Assembly (NCBI GenBank): GCA_963578605.1 | Contig: CAUZEA010000098.1 | Location: 1 to 21,446 of the forward strand | Length of the DNA: 21,446 nucleotides | Direction: 5' to 3' | Origin: JAKVCB01 sp963578605 | GTDB taxonomy: Bacteria; Planctomycetota; Planctomycetia; Pirellulales; Lacipirellulaceae | Shown: positions 10,993 through 18,789 of the stretch, piece after piece | Layout: each line of letters starts with the position of its first letter | How positions within the stretch are numbered: position 1 is the stretch's first letter | Made by a program: the position numbers and the translations under genes | Notes under the pieces: generated by a model | Databases searched by the model: none | Told to the model about the DNA's origin: nothing | What the model saw: only the letters and a program-made list of their open reading frames with translations

Positions 10993-11060
10993 CTACGATG
11001 AAACCATTCAGGGGACCTCCAGCAGCGGAAGTCCTCCTTGATAGATTGGTTCCTTCCTCG

Positions 11061-11120
11061 GCCTCTGCATAGCTGAAGATGCCTCTGCATAGCTGAAGAT
11101 GCCTCTGCATAGCTGAAGAT
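11061..11120 (-). repeat. Perfect 3 x 20-bp tandem repeat downstream of tRNA-Ala
   Basis: Three identical copies of GCCTCTGCATAGCTGAAGAT end 5 bases from the 3' end of the tRNA. On the minus strand each unit can fold into a short imperfect hairpin (CTTCAGC-TAT-GCAGAGG), so the tRNA trailer would carry three such hairpins. No T-run follows. Function, if any, is unknown. Confidence 0.97.
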
Positions 11121-11125
11121 GATAG

Positions 11126-11198
11126 TGGAGCTGGACGGACTCGAACCGACGACCCCCGCGTTGCAAACGCGATGCTCTCCCAACTGAGCTACAGCCCC
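11126..11198 (-). tRNA. tRNA-Ala (anticodon TGC)
   Basis: 73 nt with a full cloverleaf: acceptor GGGGCTG / CAGCTCC with discriminator A, D-arm GCTCAGTTGGGAGAGC, anticodon loop TTTGCAA and T-loop GGTTCGAGTCC. The 3' CCA is not encoded. It lies 110 bp downstream of tRNA-Ile, the same order as in classical rRNA spacers. Confidence 0.97.
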
Positions 11199-11308
11199 CG
11201 AAGGCCAGCAGGCAGGAACGACGAGCCAGCCTGGTCCAACACGCGACCCCTGGTACTATCTGGCTGCGGTCGCCTGCCTTCTGCTGTTTTTTTCCTGCCC
11301 TCTTCCAA

Positions 11309-11382
11309 TGGGTGTGCCAAGACTCGAACTTGGGACCTCAGCCTTATCAGGGCTGCGCTCTAACCAACTGAGCTACACACCC
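11309..11382 (-). tRNA. tRNA-Ile (anticodon GAT)
   Basis: 74 nt: acceptor GGGTGTG / CACACCC with discriminator A, D-arm GCTCAGTTGGTTAGAGC, anticodon loop CTGATAA and T-arm CCAAGTTCGAGTCTTGG. CCA is not encoded. Together with tRNA-Ala it forms the Ile-Ala pair that normally sits between 16S and 23S; here neither rRNA flanks it directly. Confidence 0.97.
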
Positions 11383-11390
11383 AACTCATT

Positions 11391-11426
11391 ATTTTTTAAC
11401 AGATTTTTTAACAGATTTTTTAACAG
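11391..11426 (-). repeat. Perfect 3 x 12-bp tandem repeat in the tRNA leader
   Basis: ATTTTTTAACAG is repeated three times (minus strand CTGTTAAAAAAT), starting 9 bases from the 5' end of tRNA-Ile. It lies between the tRNA and a possible -10 box (CATAAT, 11432-11427), so transcription would start in or next to the array. Confidence 0.95.
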
Positions 11427-11661
11427 ATTATGCCCTCTTTATCGCGTCGGTGCGACAACCGCAACCACAAAGTGCGTACGTATCGGGTTGCAATCGCCAA
11501 GAGACTATTTATCAACCATACCCCACCCGTGGGTCAATGGGCTGTTGCCCCTGCTGGTCGAGAATCATTGCCCCGGGTGGGGCACGAACCGAGGAACTTG
11601 GAGTCGCAGGCGAGACTGAGCGCCCACCTCGGAGACATTTGCGGTTGGAACGGTCGTTTTG
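11427..11661. other. Region upstream of the tRNA pair, no gene; weak promoter
   Basis: The minus strand has CATAAT (11432-11427) in the right place for the tRNA transcript, but no good -35 at 16-18 bp, so the promoter call is tentative. A perfect hairpin TGCCCC-GGGT-GGGGCA lies at 11569-11584, between the methyltransferase stop and the tRNAs. It has no T-run. No 16S sequence is present. Confidence 0.4.
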
Positions 11662-12474
11662 TCATTCGCCACGGTTTTCGGCCGGTTTTACAAGTCGGCA
11701 GATTAACGTAATCAGGCTCTGGGGGTTCTTGATCAACCGACGTTTTACGGTCAGGCCGTGGTAGAGGAGTCGCAACGGCCCCGGGAAGTAGATCCGGCTT
11801 CCACGGCCCTCGATAAACGCAAATTCAGGGGAATCAAAGCCAAGCCGGTCGGCGATGCGGTTCATCCTCGCGACGGTGTTGCATTTAAACTCGACCGGAT
11901 AATGGTACTGTTCGATCTGTTGCTTTCCGCGAATCATGCTAGGCACGATTTCGTCGATTCCTAAGTCGTGTGCGATCTTCGTCATTCTGGGGACGAAACT
12001 CTGCGCGTTGGGTGTGACGAACAGGTAGACGCCACCCGGTTTTAAACATGCTTTTACCGCATTTAAAAAACTGTCTGGGTCTGAGACGTATTCCATGACC
12101 ATGCTCGAATATACGACGTCAATCAAGTTGGACGGCAAGTCGGCCGATTCCATGAGCGCGTGTTGAAAGTTATCAAACAGCCCTTGGGTCGGGTGGACGG
12201 ACGTGTCTGGTTCAATGCCCCAGAGTTCACCGGCCGCCTGCTTGATCTCCCATTGCAATTCGACGTTTCGGCCAAGCCCGTGCCCACAACCGATGTCCAA
12301 GACTCGCGGTGTATCGGCGTGTTATTGGACTTCTTTGACAATCAGATTGGTTGTCACTCGGGAATAGGACGAGATGTTGAGAAAGTTGTATTGGCGCGCA
12401 AGTTCGGCAAACGACAGATCGTCAGCGGAATTCCCAATGGTGTCAGTCGGCTTGTGATTGCTGGGTACGGTCAT
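11662..12474 (-). pseudogene. Class I SAM-dependent methyltransferase with an in-frame stop at codon 51
   Basis: From ATG 12474 the frame reads 50 sensible residues (MTVPSNHK ... TTNLIVKEVQ), then TAA (12324-12322), then continues in the same frame HADTPRVLDIGCGHG. The second part holds the Rossmann motifs of a class I methyltransferase: motif I LDIGCGHG (residues 59-66 of the full frame), an acidic GIEPD strand, VVYSSMVMEYVSDP (motif IV area) and LKPGGVYLFVTPN (post-motif). Total is about 270 codons. Only a TTG at 12300, inside motif I, is available for restart, and that would remove the motif's preceding strand. One base change (CAA, GAA or similar to TAA) would explain the break. Substrate is unknown; the C-terminus (SRIYFPGPLRLLYHGL) gives no clear hint. 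Sequencing error is an alternative. Confidence 0.8.
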
Positions 12475-13390
12475 TTTCGGTGGGCCATCTGTAGCGGGGG
12501 GCCTGTCCAGCTTATCTCAGCTTCTACCGGGCTGTGACCGCTTGTGCTCCGTTGGACCAGGGTGCGGGAGAAGGACCGACAAGCATGGCCGTTTGGCCAA
12601 CGGTGCCGGTTGTTCACGACGGTGGCAGCCAGTGAAAACGGGCAGTCCAGAAATTGGTGGTAGCATTTCGGATTTTTCCATCCGGCCCCACGTGAGGATC
12701 AGATTTGGTGGGACCGCCCGTCGCGAAGGCATGAGTCCCAAAGGGTAGCATATTCATAAGAGTCCCCAGACCGCTGTCAAACGCGCGCGAAGTCGTTGTT
12801 CGTAGGGGGATGCGGTTGTTCTGCCTGACTGCCATCCAGCATTCCCCCCCTCGGTTTCGAGAGAACAGCTCCTGACGGTTGTAGGGAGTTGGGGGAGTCG
12901 CATGTGGTCGTTGCCCAGCGGTTTCTGCCAGACTTTCGGATCGTGGACCTGTTGGGCAGTCGCTCGGCTTCGAACATATTTTTCTGGGGAAAGCGTCTGT
13001 TGGAAGTACCGCCTGACGCGGATTTGTGACCGCCGGCGCAGTTTTCTCTTTCGACGCTGTTGCCGGCGTGCTGGCAACGCCCAATGGCTGGCACAGGGTT
13101 TGTCAGGAGGGGGTGATTTCGGGCGGAGGAAGGCTGTCTGAGTCCAGCTTGAGGGTCGAGAAAACTGTCAGCTGCTGTTGGTCGTAGGAAGAGAAACAGG
13201 TCGACAACACGCGGAATTACGCCCTGCTTTGCAGACGTTTTCCAACTGGCCAGGTTTGCCACCTTGCCCCGGACCTGGCAAACCGTGCACGATCAGTCTG
13301 GCTTGCTTGCAGCGAAATCGTTACACATTGCATATTCCTGTCCCAGTTTGAGAAGGACTCACTTCATCTCTCCTCAGCCTTGGAAAACCG
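12475..13390. other. 916-bp region without a confident gene
   Basis: Several overlapping frames of 70-160 codons exist on both strands, rich in Arg, Pro and Ser. None has a domain I recognise, a ribosome site or consistent codon use. It may be intergenic DNA or decayed coding sequence. It must hold the promoter for the thioredoxin-like gene at 13391, but no clear box is visible. Confidence 0.5.
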
Positions 13391-15289
13391 ATGTCGAAAT
13401 TGCCCTACCCATGGATACCTCTGGCCGGTTTTGCTGGAATGATCATGACGGTGCACACGGCCCTGCTAGCCGCAGTTCCGCCCAAACCGGCTGAGGCGCT
13501 TGCACTGCGTCCGATTCAGCCGCATGTGCAGTATGATTTTCCGAAGGAAACAGAAATACCACATTGCACAGTCCGTGTAGACACATTTGGCGGTGGACCT
13601 GCCTGGTTTGTGCGGAATCCTCAAGGCCAATTGCTCCGCCGTTTTACGGATTCCAATGCTGACAACGTGGTTGATCAATGGAGTTATTTTCAGGATGGGC
13701 TGGAGGTCTATCGGGACATTGATTCGAACTACAACGGGCGCGCTGATCAGTGTCGTTGGTTCCATACAGCCGGTACCCGCTGGGGAGTCGACGAGAATGA
13801 AGATGGCACGATCGACCTCTGGCGACGGATTTCTCCCCAAGAGGTTGCCGAGGAATTGGTGATGGCGGTTACGACTCGGGATTCCAGACGGTTTGGGATT
13901 TTGCTCCCCACAGATGAAGAATTTGTGGCACTAGGCCTTGGTAAAACTCAAGCGAGTAAGATTGCCGCCCAACTGAAGACGGCAAAGCAAAGGTTTCGCA
14001 CTGCCATGTCGAGCCAAAAAGTTGTTTTACCCAGTACAAAATACCTCGATTTCGGGGCCCCCCGCCCCAGCACCGCACCAATGGGCACGAACGGGTCGAC
14101 CAAAGATGTGACCGTGTATGAAAACGTTTATGCCTTCGTCGAAACCGATGGCAGTCACGATCAGCTTTACCTGGGGACCCTGATTGCGGTCGAATATGGC
14201 TGGCGTTTACTCGACATTCCCCCGTTGGACGGTTCCAACCAGTCCATGGGGTTTTCCTTGACGGCTCTCGACTCCGGTAAGGCCGGTAGCAACTTGTTCG
14301 GAAATGCTCCCTCGGAGGAAATGACTGACCTCATGGAGAAGTTGCAGCGGCTCGACGTCGAGGCCAGTCGGTTGCCATTCGACCGTCAGGGGCCGCTCAC
14401 CGATCAGCGGGTCGAAGTCCTGAATCGGTTAGCGAAAGTGACCAACGACCCCGAGCTCAGGAACGAGTGGTACAAGCAACTGGCGGATATGTTGAGTGCT
14501 GCTGTTCAGTCGGGTGGATACGACCGGGGGGTTGAGCAATTGGAAAAACTCGAGCAGGGTTTGCAAACCTCGGGTCTCGGCAACGAACTGGTTGCTTATG
14601 TGCGATTCCGCCGCATGTTGGCGGAGTATATGAAAAGCCAGCAACAGCCAGATGCAGATCTTGCCAAGATTCAGGCAGTTTGGCTTGAAGGCTTGGAAGT
14701 ATTTGCCAACGAATTCCCAACCAGCGTCGATGCCGCAGAAGCTCAATTACAACTCGGCATGTCCCACGAGTTTATCGGCCAGGAGGAACAGGCGCAGGGT
14801 TGGTATCGGCAGATCACCGAGCAATTTCCCCAGACCGATCAAGCCGACAAGGCACTGGGGGCATTGCGACGGCTCGCTTCTGAAGGCAAGCCGCTTCACC
14901 TCGGTGGCGCTGGGTTGCAAGGAGGGAAAATCGATCTTGCCCAATACCGGGGTAAGTTAGTGCTCATCCAGTATTGGGCCACTTGGTGCGAGCCATGCAA
15001 GCAAGACATGAGTACCATCAAGGACAGCTACACAAAACATGGCAAGCGTGGGTTTGACGTCATCGGTGTCTGCCTGGACGACGATCAAGGGGCGGCCCAA
15101 CAATTTGTCACGGAGGCCAGGATACCCTGGAAGCACCTTTACGAACCGGGTGGACTTAATGGCCGTTTGGCCAATGCCATGGGTGTGATGACGCTTCCGT
15201 TGATGATTCTGGTTGACCAAAACGGACTGGTCGTAAGTAGAAACATCCACGCTGCGGAACTTGCGGGTGAAATCAAACGTCGCCTATAG
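13391..15289 (+). CDS. Exported TlpA/thioredoxin-fold protein with calcium-loop and helical-repeat regions
   Basis: 632 aa. An N-terminal hydrophobic signal (residues 9-28, AGFAGMIMTVHTALLAA) suggests export. Residues 87-143 hold three EF-hand-like loops (DSNADNVVDQ at 87, DSNYNGRADQ at 111, DENEDGTIDLW at 134). A middle helical region (about 320-510) ends with a TPR-like stretch (AEAQLQLGMSHEFIGQEEQA). The last about 140 residues are a redoxin/TlpA domain with the redox pair W-C-E-P-C (C533, C536), GVCLDDD, and the cis-proline loop TLP (P603). Such domains reduce or exchange disulfides outside the cytoplasm. The large N-terminal part is an unusual addition; what it binds is unknown. It is single and convergent with the small gene at 15331. 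The only ribosome-site candidate is GGAAA 6 bases before ATG. Confidence 0.88.
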   Translation: MSKLPYPWIPLAGFAGMIMTVHTALLAAVPPKPAEALALRPIQPHVQYDFPKETEIPHCTVRVDTFGGGPAWFVRNPQGQLLRRFTDSNADNVVDQWSYFQDGLEVYRDIDSNYNGRADQCRWFHTAGTRWGVDENEDGTIDLWRRISPQEVAEELVMAVTTRDSRRFGILLPTDEEFVALGLGKTQASKIAAQLKTAKQRFRTAMSSQKVVLPSTKYLDFGAPRPSTAPMGTNGSTKDVTVYENVYAFVETDGSHDQLYLGTLIAVEYGWRLLDIPPLDGSNQSMGFSLTALDSGKAGSNLFGNAPSEEMTDLMEKLQRLDVEASRLPFDRQGPLTDQRVEVLNRLAKVTNDPELRNEWYKQLADMLSAAVQSGGYDRGVEQLEKLEQGLQTSGLGNELVAYVRFRRMLAEYMKSQQQPDADLAKIQAVWLEGLEVFANEFPTSVDAAEAQLQLGMSHEFIGQEEQAQGWYRQITEQFPQTDQADKALGALRRLASEGKPLHLGGAGLQGGKIDLAQYRGKLVLIQYWATWCEPCKQDMSTIKDSYTKHGKRGFDVIGVCLDDDQGAAQQFVTEARIPWKHLYEPGGLNGRLANAMGVMTLPLMILVDQNGLVVSRNIHAAELAGEIKRRL

Positions 15290-15330
15290 CAATTCGTCCG
15301 ATTACGATCGTAACACGAAGCCGCAACTGC

Positions 15331-15516
15331 TCACCAGTTCCAACGGCGATTTCGGCGTCCGGCTATTCCAGGCCCAGGCTTTGTGGAAGCAGATTTCCGG
15401 CTTTTTCGCCGTGCGCCGCGGAAAGAAGGTCGCGCGGGCCGACTCTCTTTATAATGCTCTTCGGTTACGCGTTGATACGAGCGGCTGTGGTCGAATTCAT
15501 TATCTGGTTTGAACAT
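15331..15516 (-). CDS. Small, very basic protein of unknown function
   Basis: 61 aa, with an excellent ribosome site (AAAGGAGAAG, GGAG about 9 bases before ATG 15516). That makes it far more convincing than most ORFs of this size here. The first 25 residues are acidic/aromatic (MFKPDNEFDHSRSYQRV), and the rest is rich in Arg, Lys and Ser, ending RRNRRWNW. This split charge pattern suggests binding to nucleic acid or ribosome, but that is inference. It converges with the thioredoxin-like gene, 41 bp apart, with the palindrome TTACGATCGTAA (15302-15313) between them. Confidence 0.6.
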   Translation of the reverse strand: MFKPDNEFDHSRSYQRVTEEHYKESRPARPSFRGARRKSRKSASTKPGPGIAGRRNRRWNW

Positions 15517-15842
15517 AAGAAGTCTTCTCCTTTTTCTGGCGCCAGTAGCTGACCCTCGGGTTTTAGAGAACTTTTTGAGATAAAGCCGGGCTACAACTCG
15601 GCCATCTACCCACTTAACTCGATGGAGGACTTGAGCAAGCGGCGCGCCAAATTGCCGCTTTGCGGGCGAGACACGGTTTTCCGACCAATTTCACGCGAAG
15701 AGTTCTTATGAGATTTCGCTCGTAAACCGCCCGGCCAGCCGGAGTTGAGACAACTTTTGCGAAACGGTTTCCCGAAATTATCCGTCGTGAGTCGGATTTT
15801 TCGTGACGATCAAAGAGCGGTTGCCCGCAGTGGCAGGGAAGC

Positions 15843-15863
15843 GTTTCACCAAGCTGGTGAAAC
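15843..15863. repeat. Palindrome copy 1 (operator-like)
   Basis: Perfect 9-bp arms GTTTCACCA and TGGTGAAAC around AGC. The same core recurs 176 bp to the right with a different spacer. Two dyads of this size suggest a binding site for a dimeric regulator, or a dispersed hairpin repeat; the sequence does not tell which. Confidence 0.85.
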
Positions 15864-16019
15864 CTGCCGGGTATTGTCATAACCTTTTAAATTCCAACAG
15901 GTTGCGGCTACACTTGCCCGGCTCCAAAAGCAAGCCAAGCCAAACCATCCGGATTGCTCCAGATTGCAAGTCGAGTAGTCGTCAGGAGATGCGTTCATTT
16001 CACAAGAACAGTGAGGCAC

Positions 16020-16038
16020 TTTCACCAAAATGGTGAAA
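16020..16038. repeat. Palindrome copy 2 (operator-like)
   Basis: Arms TTTCACCA and TGGTGAAA around AAA, followed by C as in copy 1. The conserved arms with an unconserved three-base centre mean that the dyad, not the loop, is what recurs. Confidence 0.85.
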
Positions 16039-16756
16039 CGCAGGGAGGCAAAACCCGAGCGCAGTGGGGACGTACCATTCAAAAAACAGAGCCATAACGG
16101 ACCACGACCTCTTGGCCTGGCTCCGTGCAACCGCCCCCAGCGGTCGCTTCCAACATGCGAATAAGCACCGTAACCCATTCCACCAGAATGGATTTCGCCA
16201 TGCGGAGCTCGCGAGGCACAGTCCAAGCGCAAGAGCTTCACGTACGGGCCGGATCCCTACGACAGAAGCCTGGACCGACCAGCCACGAAGTTACAACCGG
16301 ACTGCACCGCCTCGTTTCACGCCGGTGTGGACACACCGTCGCCGCATGACCACCCTAGTGGGCGCATACCCCAACGACCCACCCGAACACAGACAACCCT
16401 GGCGGGCTCTGGCAAGCGTGCAAAACGCTGCATCGTTCGCATGTTTGGAAATTGTTTTTGCGTCAAGTCCAGACGCAAACTGTTACAGCGCAGTACGATA
16501 GCGCACCACGACGTGTTGGAACGAATCCCATCCCCCAACACTGCTGCGCAGCACGAACCGATTCCGAAGTGCCTGGAGCGGGCGCAATCCACCGTCCGCT
16601 GTGGCCCCAAGGTTCGAAACGCAGCTTTAAATGGCCGACGCGCCCGATGCCCAAAAAAATCTCCGGCACCGTGCAGCGCGGCAACGCTTAAGTCCCCAAT
16701 TTTCTAGCCCTTACGACGCGTAGGGGCCGTTGTTTCACTGTTCGGCCTGCTCGAAG

Positions 16757-16795
16757 TCAAGTGGCCTGGCCGTTGTCGTGGCCAGGCAGACTTGA
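16757..16795. other. Long composite stem-loop
   Basis: Outer arms TCAAGT / ACTTGA (6 bp) and inner arms GCCTGGCC / GGCCAGGC (8 bp) are separated by a 1/2-base bulge around an 8-base loop. It lies about 230 bp past the permease stop. No T-run follows on either strand, so a Rho-independent terminator is unlikely. It could be an RNA 3' end stabiliser or a REP-like element. Confidence 0.6.
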
Positions 16796-16904
16796 AACGG
16801 CAGCCCGACGCAAACAGAGTCAGCACGCAAGCGGCGTACCCAGAAGCAAAAATTTTGCCGTTGGCCTCGAGGCGAGGCCTATGCCAACCCCGAAGTTGCC
16901 CAAT

Positions 16905-16984
16905 GGCGTCTCGGTAACAGGGCGTCTCGGTAACAGGGCGTCTCGGTAACAGGGCGTCTCGGTAACAGGGCGTCTCGGTAACAG
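16905..16984. repeat. Perfect 5 x 16-bp tandem repeat downstream of the permease
   Basis: Five exact copies of GGCGTCTCGGTAACAG, followed by one diverged copy (GGCCGGCTGGGTAACG, 16985-17000). It starts 41 bp after the permease stop, in its presumed 3' untranslated region. Exact identity points to recent amplification. Confidence 0.97.
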
Positions 16985-17025
16985 GGCCGGCTGGGTAACG
17001 GGCCGGCTTTGCTCGCCAGCGGGAA

Positions 17026-18579
17026 TCAGGTGTTGTTTTCCTCTTCCCGTGTAGCCACCAGTGGGAAAACCGCACAAATGAGAGCCGCCAGGGCGTAGCC
17101 GCCGGCGGCCTGAGCACCGGTGCCCCAACCGATCGAAAGGGCAACGTCGGTGCCGGTCCATTGAAAACCGTGCATGATGCCAAACCAGGAGAGCACCGCA
17201 CCTGCAAGCAGATATCCACTTGCGCGGAGGAAGGTCCCCTCGATGATGCTCACGGTGGCCGCTGCCAGGATCATGGCCGTGAAGATGAAGCCCTGTTCCA
17301 GGCTGAACAGCCCAGAGGCGTAAATATCGTGCTTGGTCAGGGCCTTGCCGAGTTCGGGGGTAAAGTGACCGCCGGTGGCCCGGATCGCCCCCTTGACCAA
17401 CATGGCTCCCCAGGCAGCGACTCCCGGCATCAGGCCAATGACCACCGCGGGTGCGTGGGCGGTTGGGGTGGCCTGGAACGCTTGTGCGGCGATGACAATG
17501 CCGATCCACAAGACGATCGCCATGCCTGCTTCTACGGGAATGGCCCAGGCGACCACTCCGATCGTACTGGTGAGGGCAATCACCGTGATAAACAGGCCGT
17601 TCAGCCACGAGTAGCCGATACGTGCCCCCAGCGACTTCCATCCCGGGTGGCCGATATAGATCGTGGTAGGAAAGCAGGAACCGAACAGGGCGGCCACGAC
17701 GGTACCGGCGCCGTTGGCCACCAGGGAGGGGGCCGTAGGGAACCGGTCGCCGGCTGCCTCGGCGCTGTCGAGGTTCTGGAGGGACCCCATCAGGTTGAAG
17801 AGCCCCATGGGAACGATGACCGACAGGTAAGTGAGGCCATAGCCGCTCTGGACCGCTTCGAGGAGGTCACCCATGACCGGAACCGGGAGGTAAAGTCTGG
17901 GGGGGGTGTAGTCATGACCCACCGGCGCGTCGCCAAGAATCCAGGCCAGCAGCGTACCGATCAGTACCGCGACCAGACCACCGGGAATACCGCCCCGAAA
18001 CCTCAGTCGTCCGAAGTAGACCAGGCAAACGATGGCAAAGGTCGCAAGCCCAACCACCGGCGATGCATAGGTGCGAAACAAGAATCCAAGGGAGATGAAC
18101 GTCAGCGCGATGCCCGCAAGGGTACTTAACAGGGCGGCTCTGGGTACATTTTTGCGAATCCAGTCAGCCCCACATGCACCAGCCAGTTCAATCAGTCCGC
18201 TTCCCAGGCAGGCCACGAGTCCGACCTGCCATGCGAGGCGGGAGTCTCCCGTGGCAACCTTGACCGGCAGCATGACCAGAAAGATGAAAGCGAAGAGACT
18301 CGGGGTATTGATGCCGTAGGGCAAGGCACACACGTCGCTGCGCCTCTCGCGTCGGGCAAGCTTCATGGCCTGCCAGGAGTAGAAGAGGTTGCCAACCAAC
18401 AGGCTCATGGCAGCTCCCGGCAGGATTTGTCCGTACAGGAGCGCTGGTTCGAAACCGAGTACCGACTGGCAAAGCCCAACGATGACCAGTAACTGGACGA
18501 GGTTGTCCAGGGCGAGTCCGAAGAAGCCGTCCAGGTCTCCGCGGACAAACCAGCGGGCAGATTTCACTTGTGGTGTCAT
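17026..18579 (-). CDS. NCS2-like (xanthine/uracil-type) permease
   Basis: 517 aa, highly hydrophobic with about 12-14 membrane segments, starting RWFVRGDLDGFFGLALDNLVQLL. Motifs of the nucleobase:cation symporter-2/AzgA-like group include ALPYGINTPSLFAF (substrate-site helix with the broken TM3 pattern), FNLMGSLQNLDSAEAAGDRFP and FGSCFPTTIYIGHPGWK. It would import a nucleobase or related anion at the inner membrane; the substrate cannot be read from sequence. ATG 18579 was preferred. GTG 18621 would add 14 polar residues. Neither has a strong Shine-Dalgarno. It is followed by a tandem-repeat array, and no purine enzyme is adjacent. Confidence 0.85.
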   Translation of the reverse strand: MTPQVKSARWFVRGDLDGFFGLALDNLVQLLVIVGLCQSVLGFEPALLYGQILPGAAMSLLVGNLFYSWQAMKLARRERRSDVCALPYGINTPSLFAFIFLVMLPVKVATGDSRLAWQVGLVACLGSGLIELAGACGADWIRKNVPRAALLSTLAGIALTFISLGFLFRTYASPVVGLATFAIVCLVYFGRLRFRGGIPGGLVAVLIGTLLAWILGDAPVGHDYTPPRLYLPVPVMGDLLEAVQSGYGLTYLSVIVPMGLFNLMGSLQNLDSAEAAGDRFPTAPSLVANGAGTVVAALFGSCFPTTIYIGHPGWKSLGARIGYSWLNGLFITVIALTSTIGVVAWAIPVEAGMAIVLWIGIVIAAQAFQATPTAHAPAVVIGLMPGVAAWGAMLVKGAIRATGGHFTPELGKALTKHDIYASGLFSLEQGFIFTAMILAAATVSIIEGTFLRASGYLLAGAVLSWFGIMHGFQWTGTDVALSIGWGTGAQAAGGYALAALICAVFPLVATREEENNT

Positions 18580-18696
18580 GGGTGGTTTTCGCAGGTCGGT
18601 GCGACTGTTTTCATGCGGCACAAGTCGACGATCGATGGGGTGCGGGGGACATCCCCCCTTCGCCCCGAGGCAACGACCCCTGCGGTGTTGACATGC

Positions 18697-18710
18697 CGGT
18701 TGGCCAACCG
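18697..18710. promoter_or_regulatory. Perfect 14-bp palindrome upstream of the permease
   Basis: CGGTTGGCCAACCG is a perfect dyad about 120 bp before the permease start. Its position would suit an operator, but no -35/-10 pair is clear nearby and it matches no operator I can name with confidence. Confidence 0.3.
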
Positions 18711-18789
18711 CTGGCAGGGAGCGTAAGTGACGGATTTAGCGGAAGTTAAACCGCGTGGATGACACCGTCTCGGACAGCCGACAGAATTC

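Larger units (their letters stand above)
15517..17025. other. 1.5-kb gene-poor, palindrome-rich region
   Basis: No ORF here has a recognisable domain or ribosome site. Structures present: palindrome pair (15843-15863, 16020-16038); CGGTGTG-GA-CACACCG (16323-16338); a 14-bp composite stem-loop (16757-16795); GGCCTCG-AGG-CGAGGCC (16863-16879), followed on the minus strand by AACGGCAAAATTTTT, a weak terminator candidate for the permease; and a 16-bp tandem array (16905-16984). The longest frames (16064-16501 plus; 15846-16241 minus) run through these structures and look spurious. Confidence 0.6.

Noticed and set aside
12458..13262. Overlapping ORFs of 70-160 codons on both strands
   Set aside because: Mutually overlapping, no motifs, no ribosome sites; treated as intergenic or decayed DNA.
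15614..15880. 88-codon minus-strand ORF that includes palindrome copy 1
   Set aside because: The palindrome lies within its first 15 codons and there is only a weak purine stretch before the ATG; a non-coding explanation is simpler.
16064..16501. 145-codon plus-strand ORF in the palindrome-rich gap
   Set aside because: No ribosome site, skewed composition, and it runs through a perfect inverted repeat at 16323-16338; there is no domain support.
16905..16984. CRISPR array
   Set aside because: The copies are directly adjacent with no spacers, and no cas genes are present.
16704..17641. Long minus-strand frames with repeated PVTETPCYRDALLPRR-like units
   Set aside because: The repeats are the 16-bp DNA array read in shifting frames, and the frames overlap the permease out of register.
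17161..18129. 322-codon plus-strand frame
   Set aside because: Antisense shadow of the permease; composition (Gly/Asp/His/Arg rich, no hydrophobic pattern) is typical of a reversed membrane gene.
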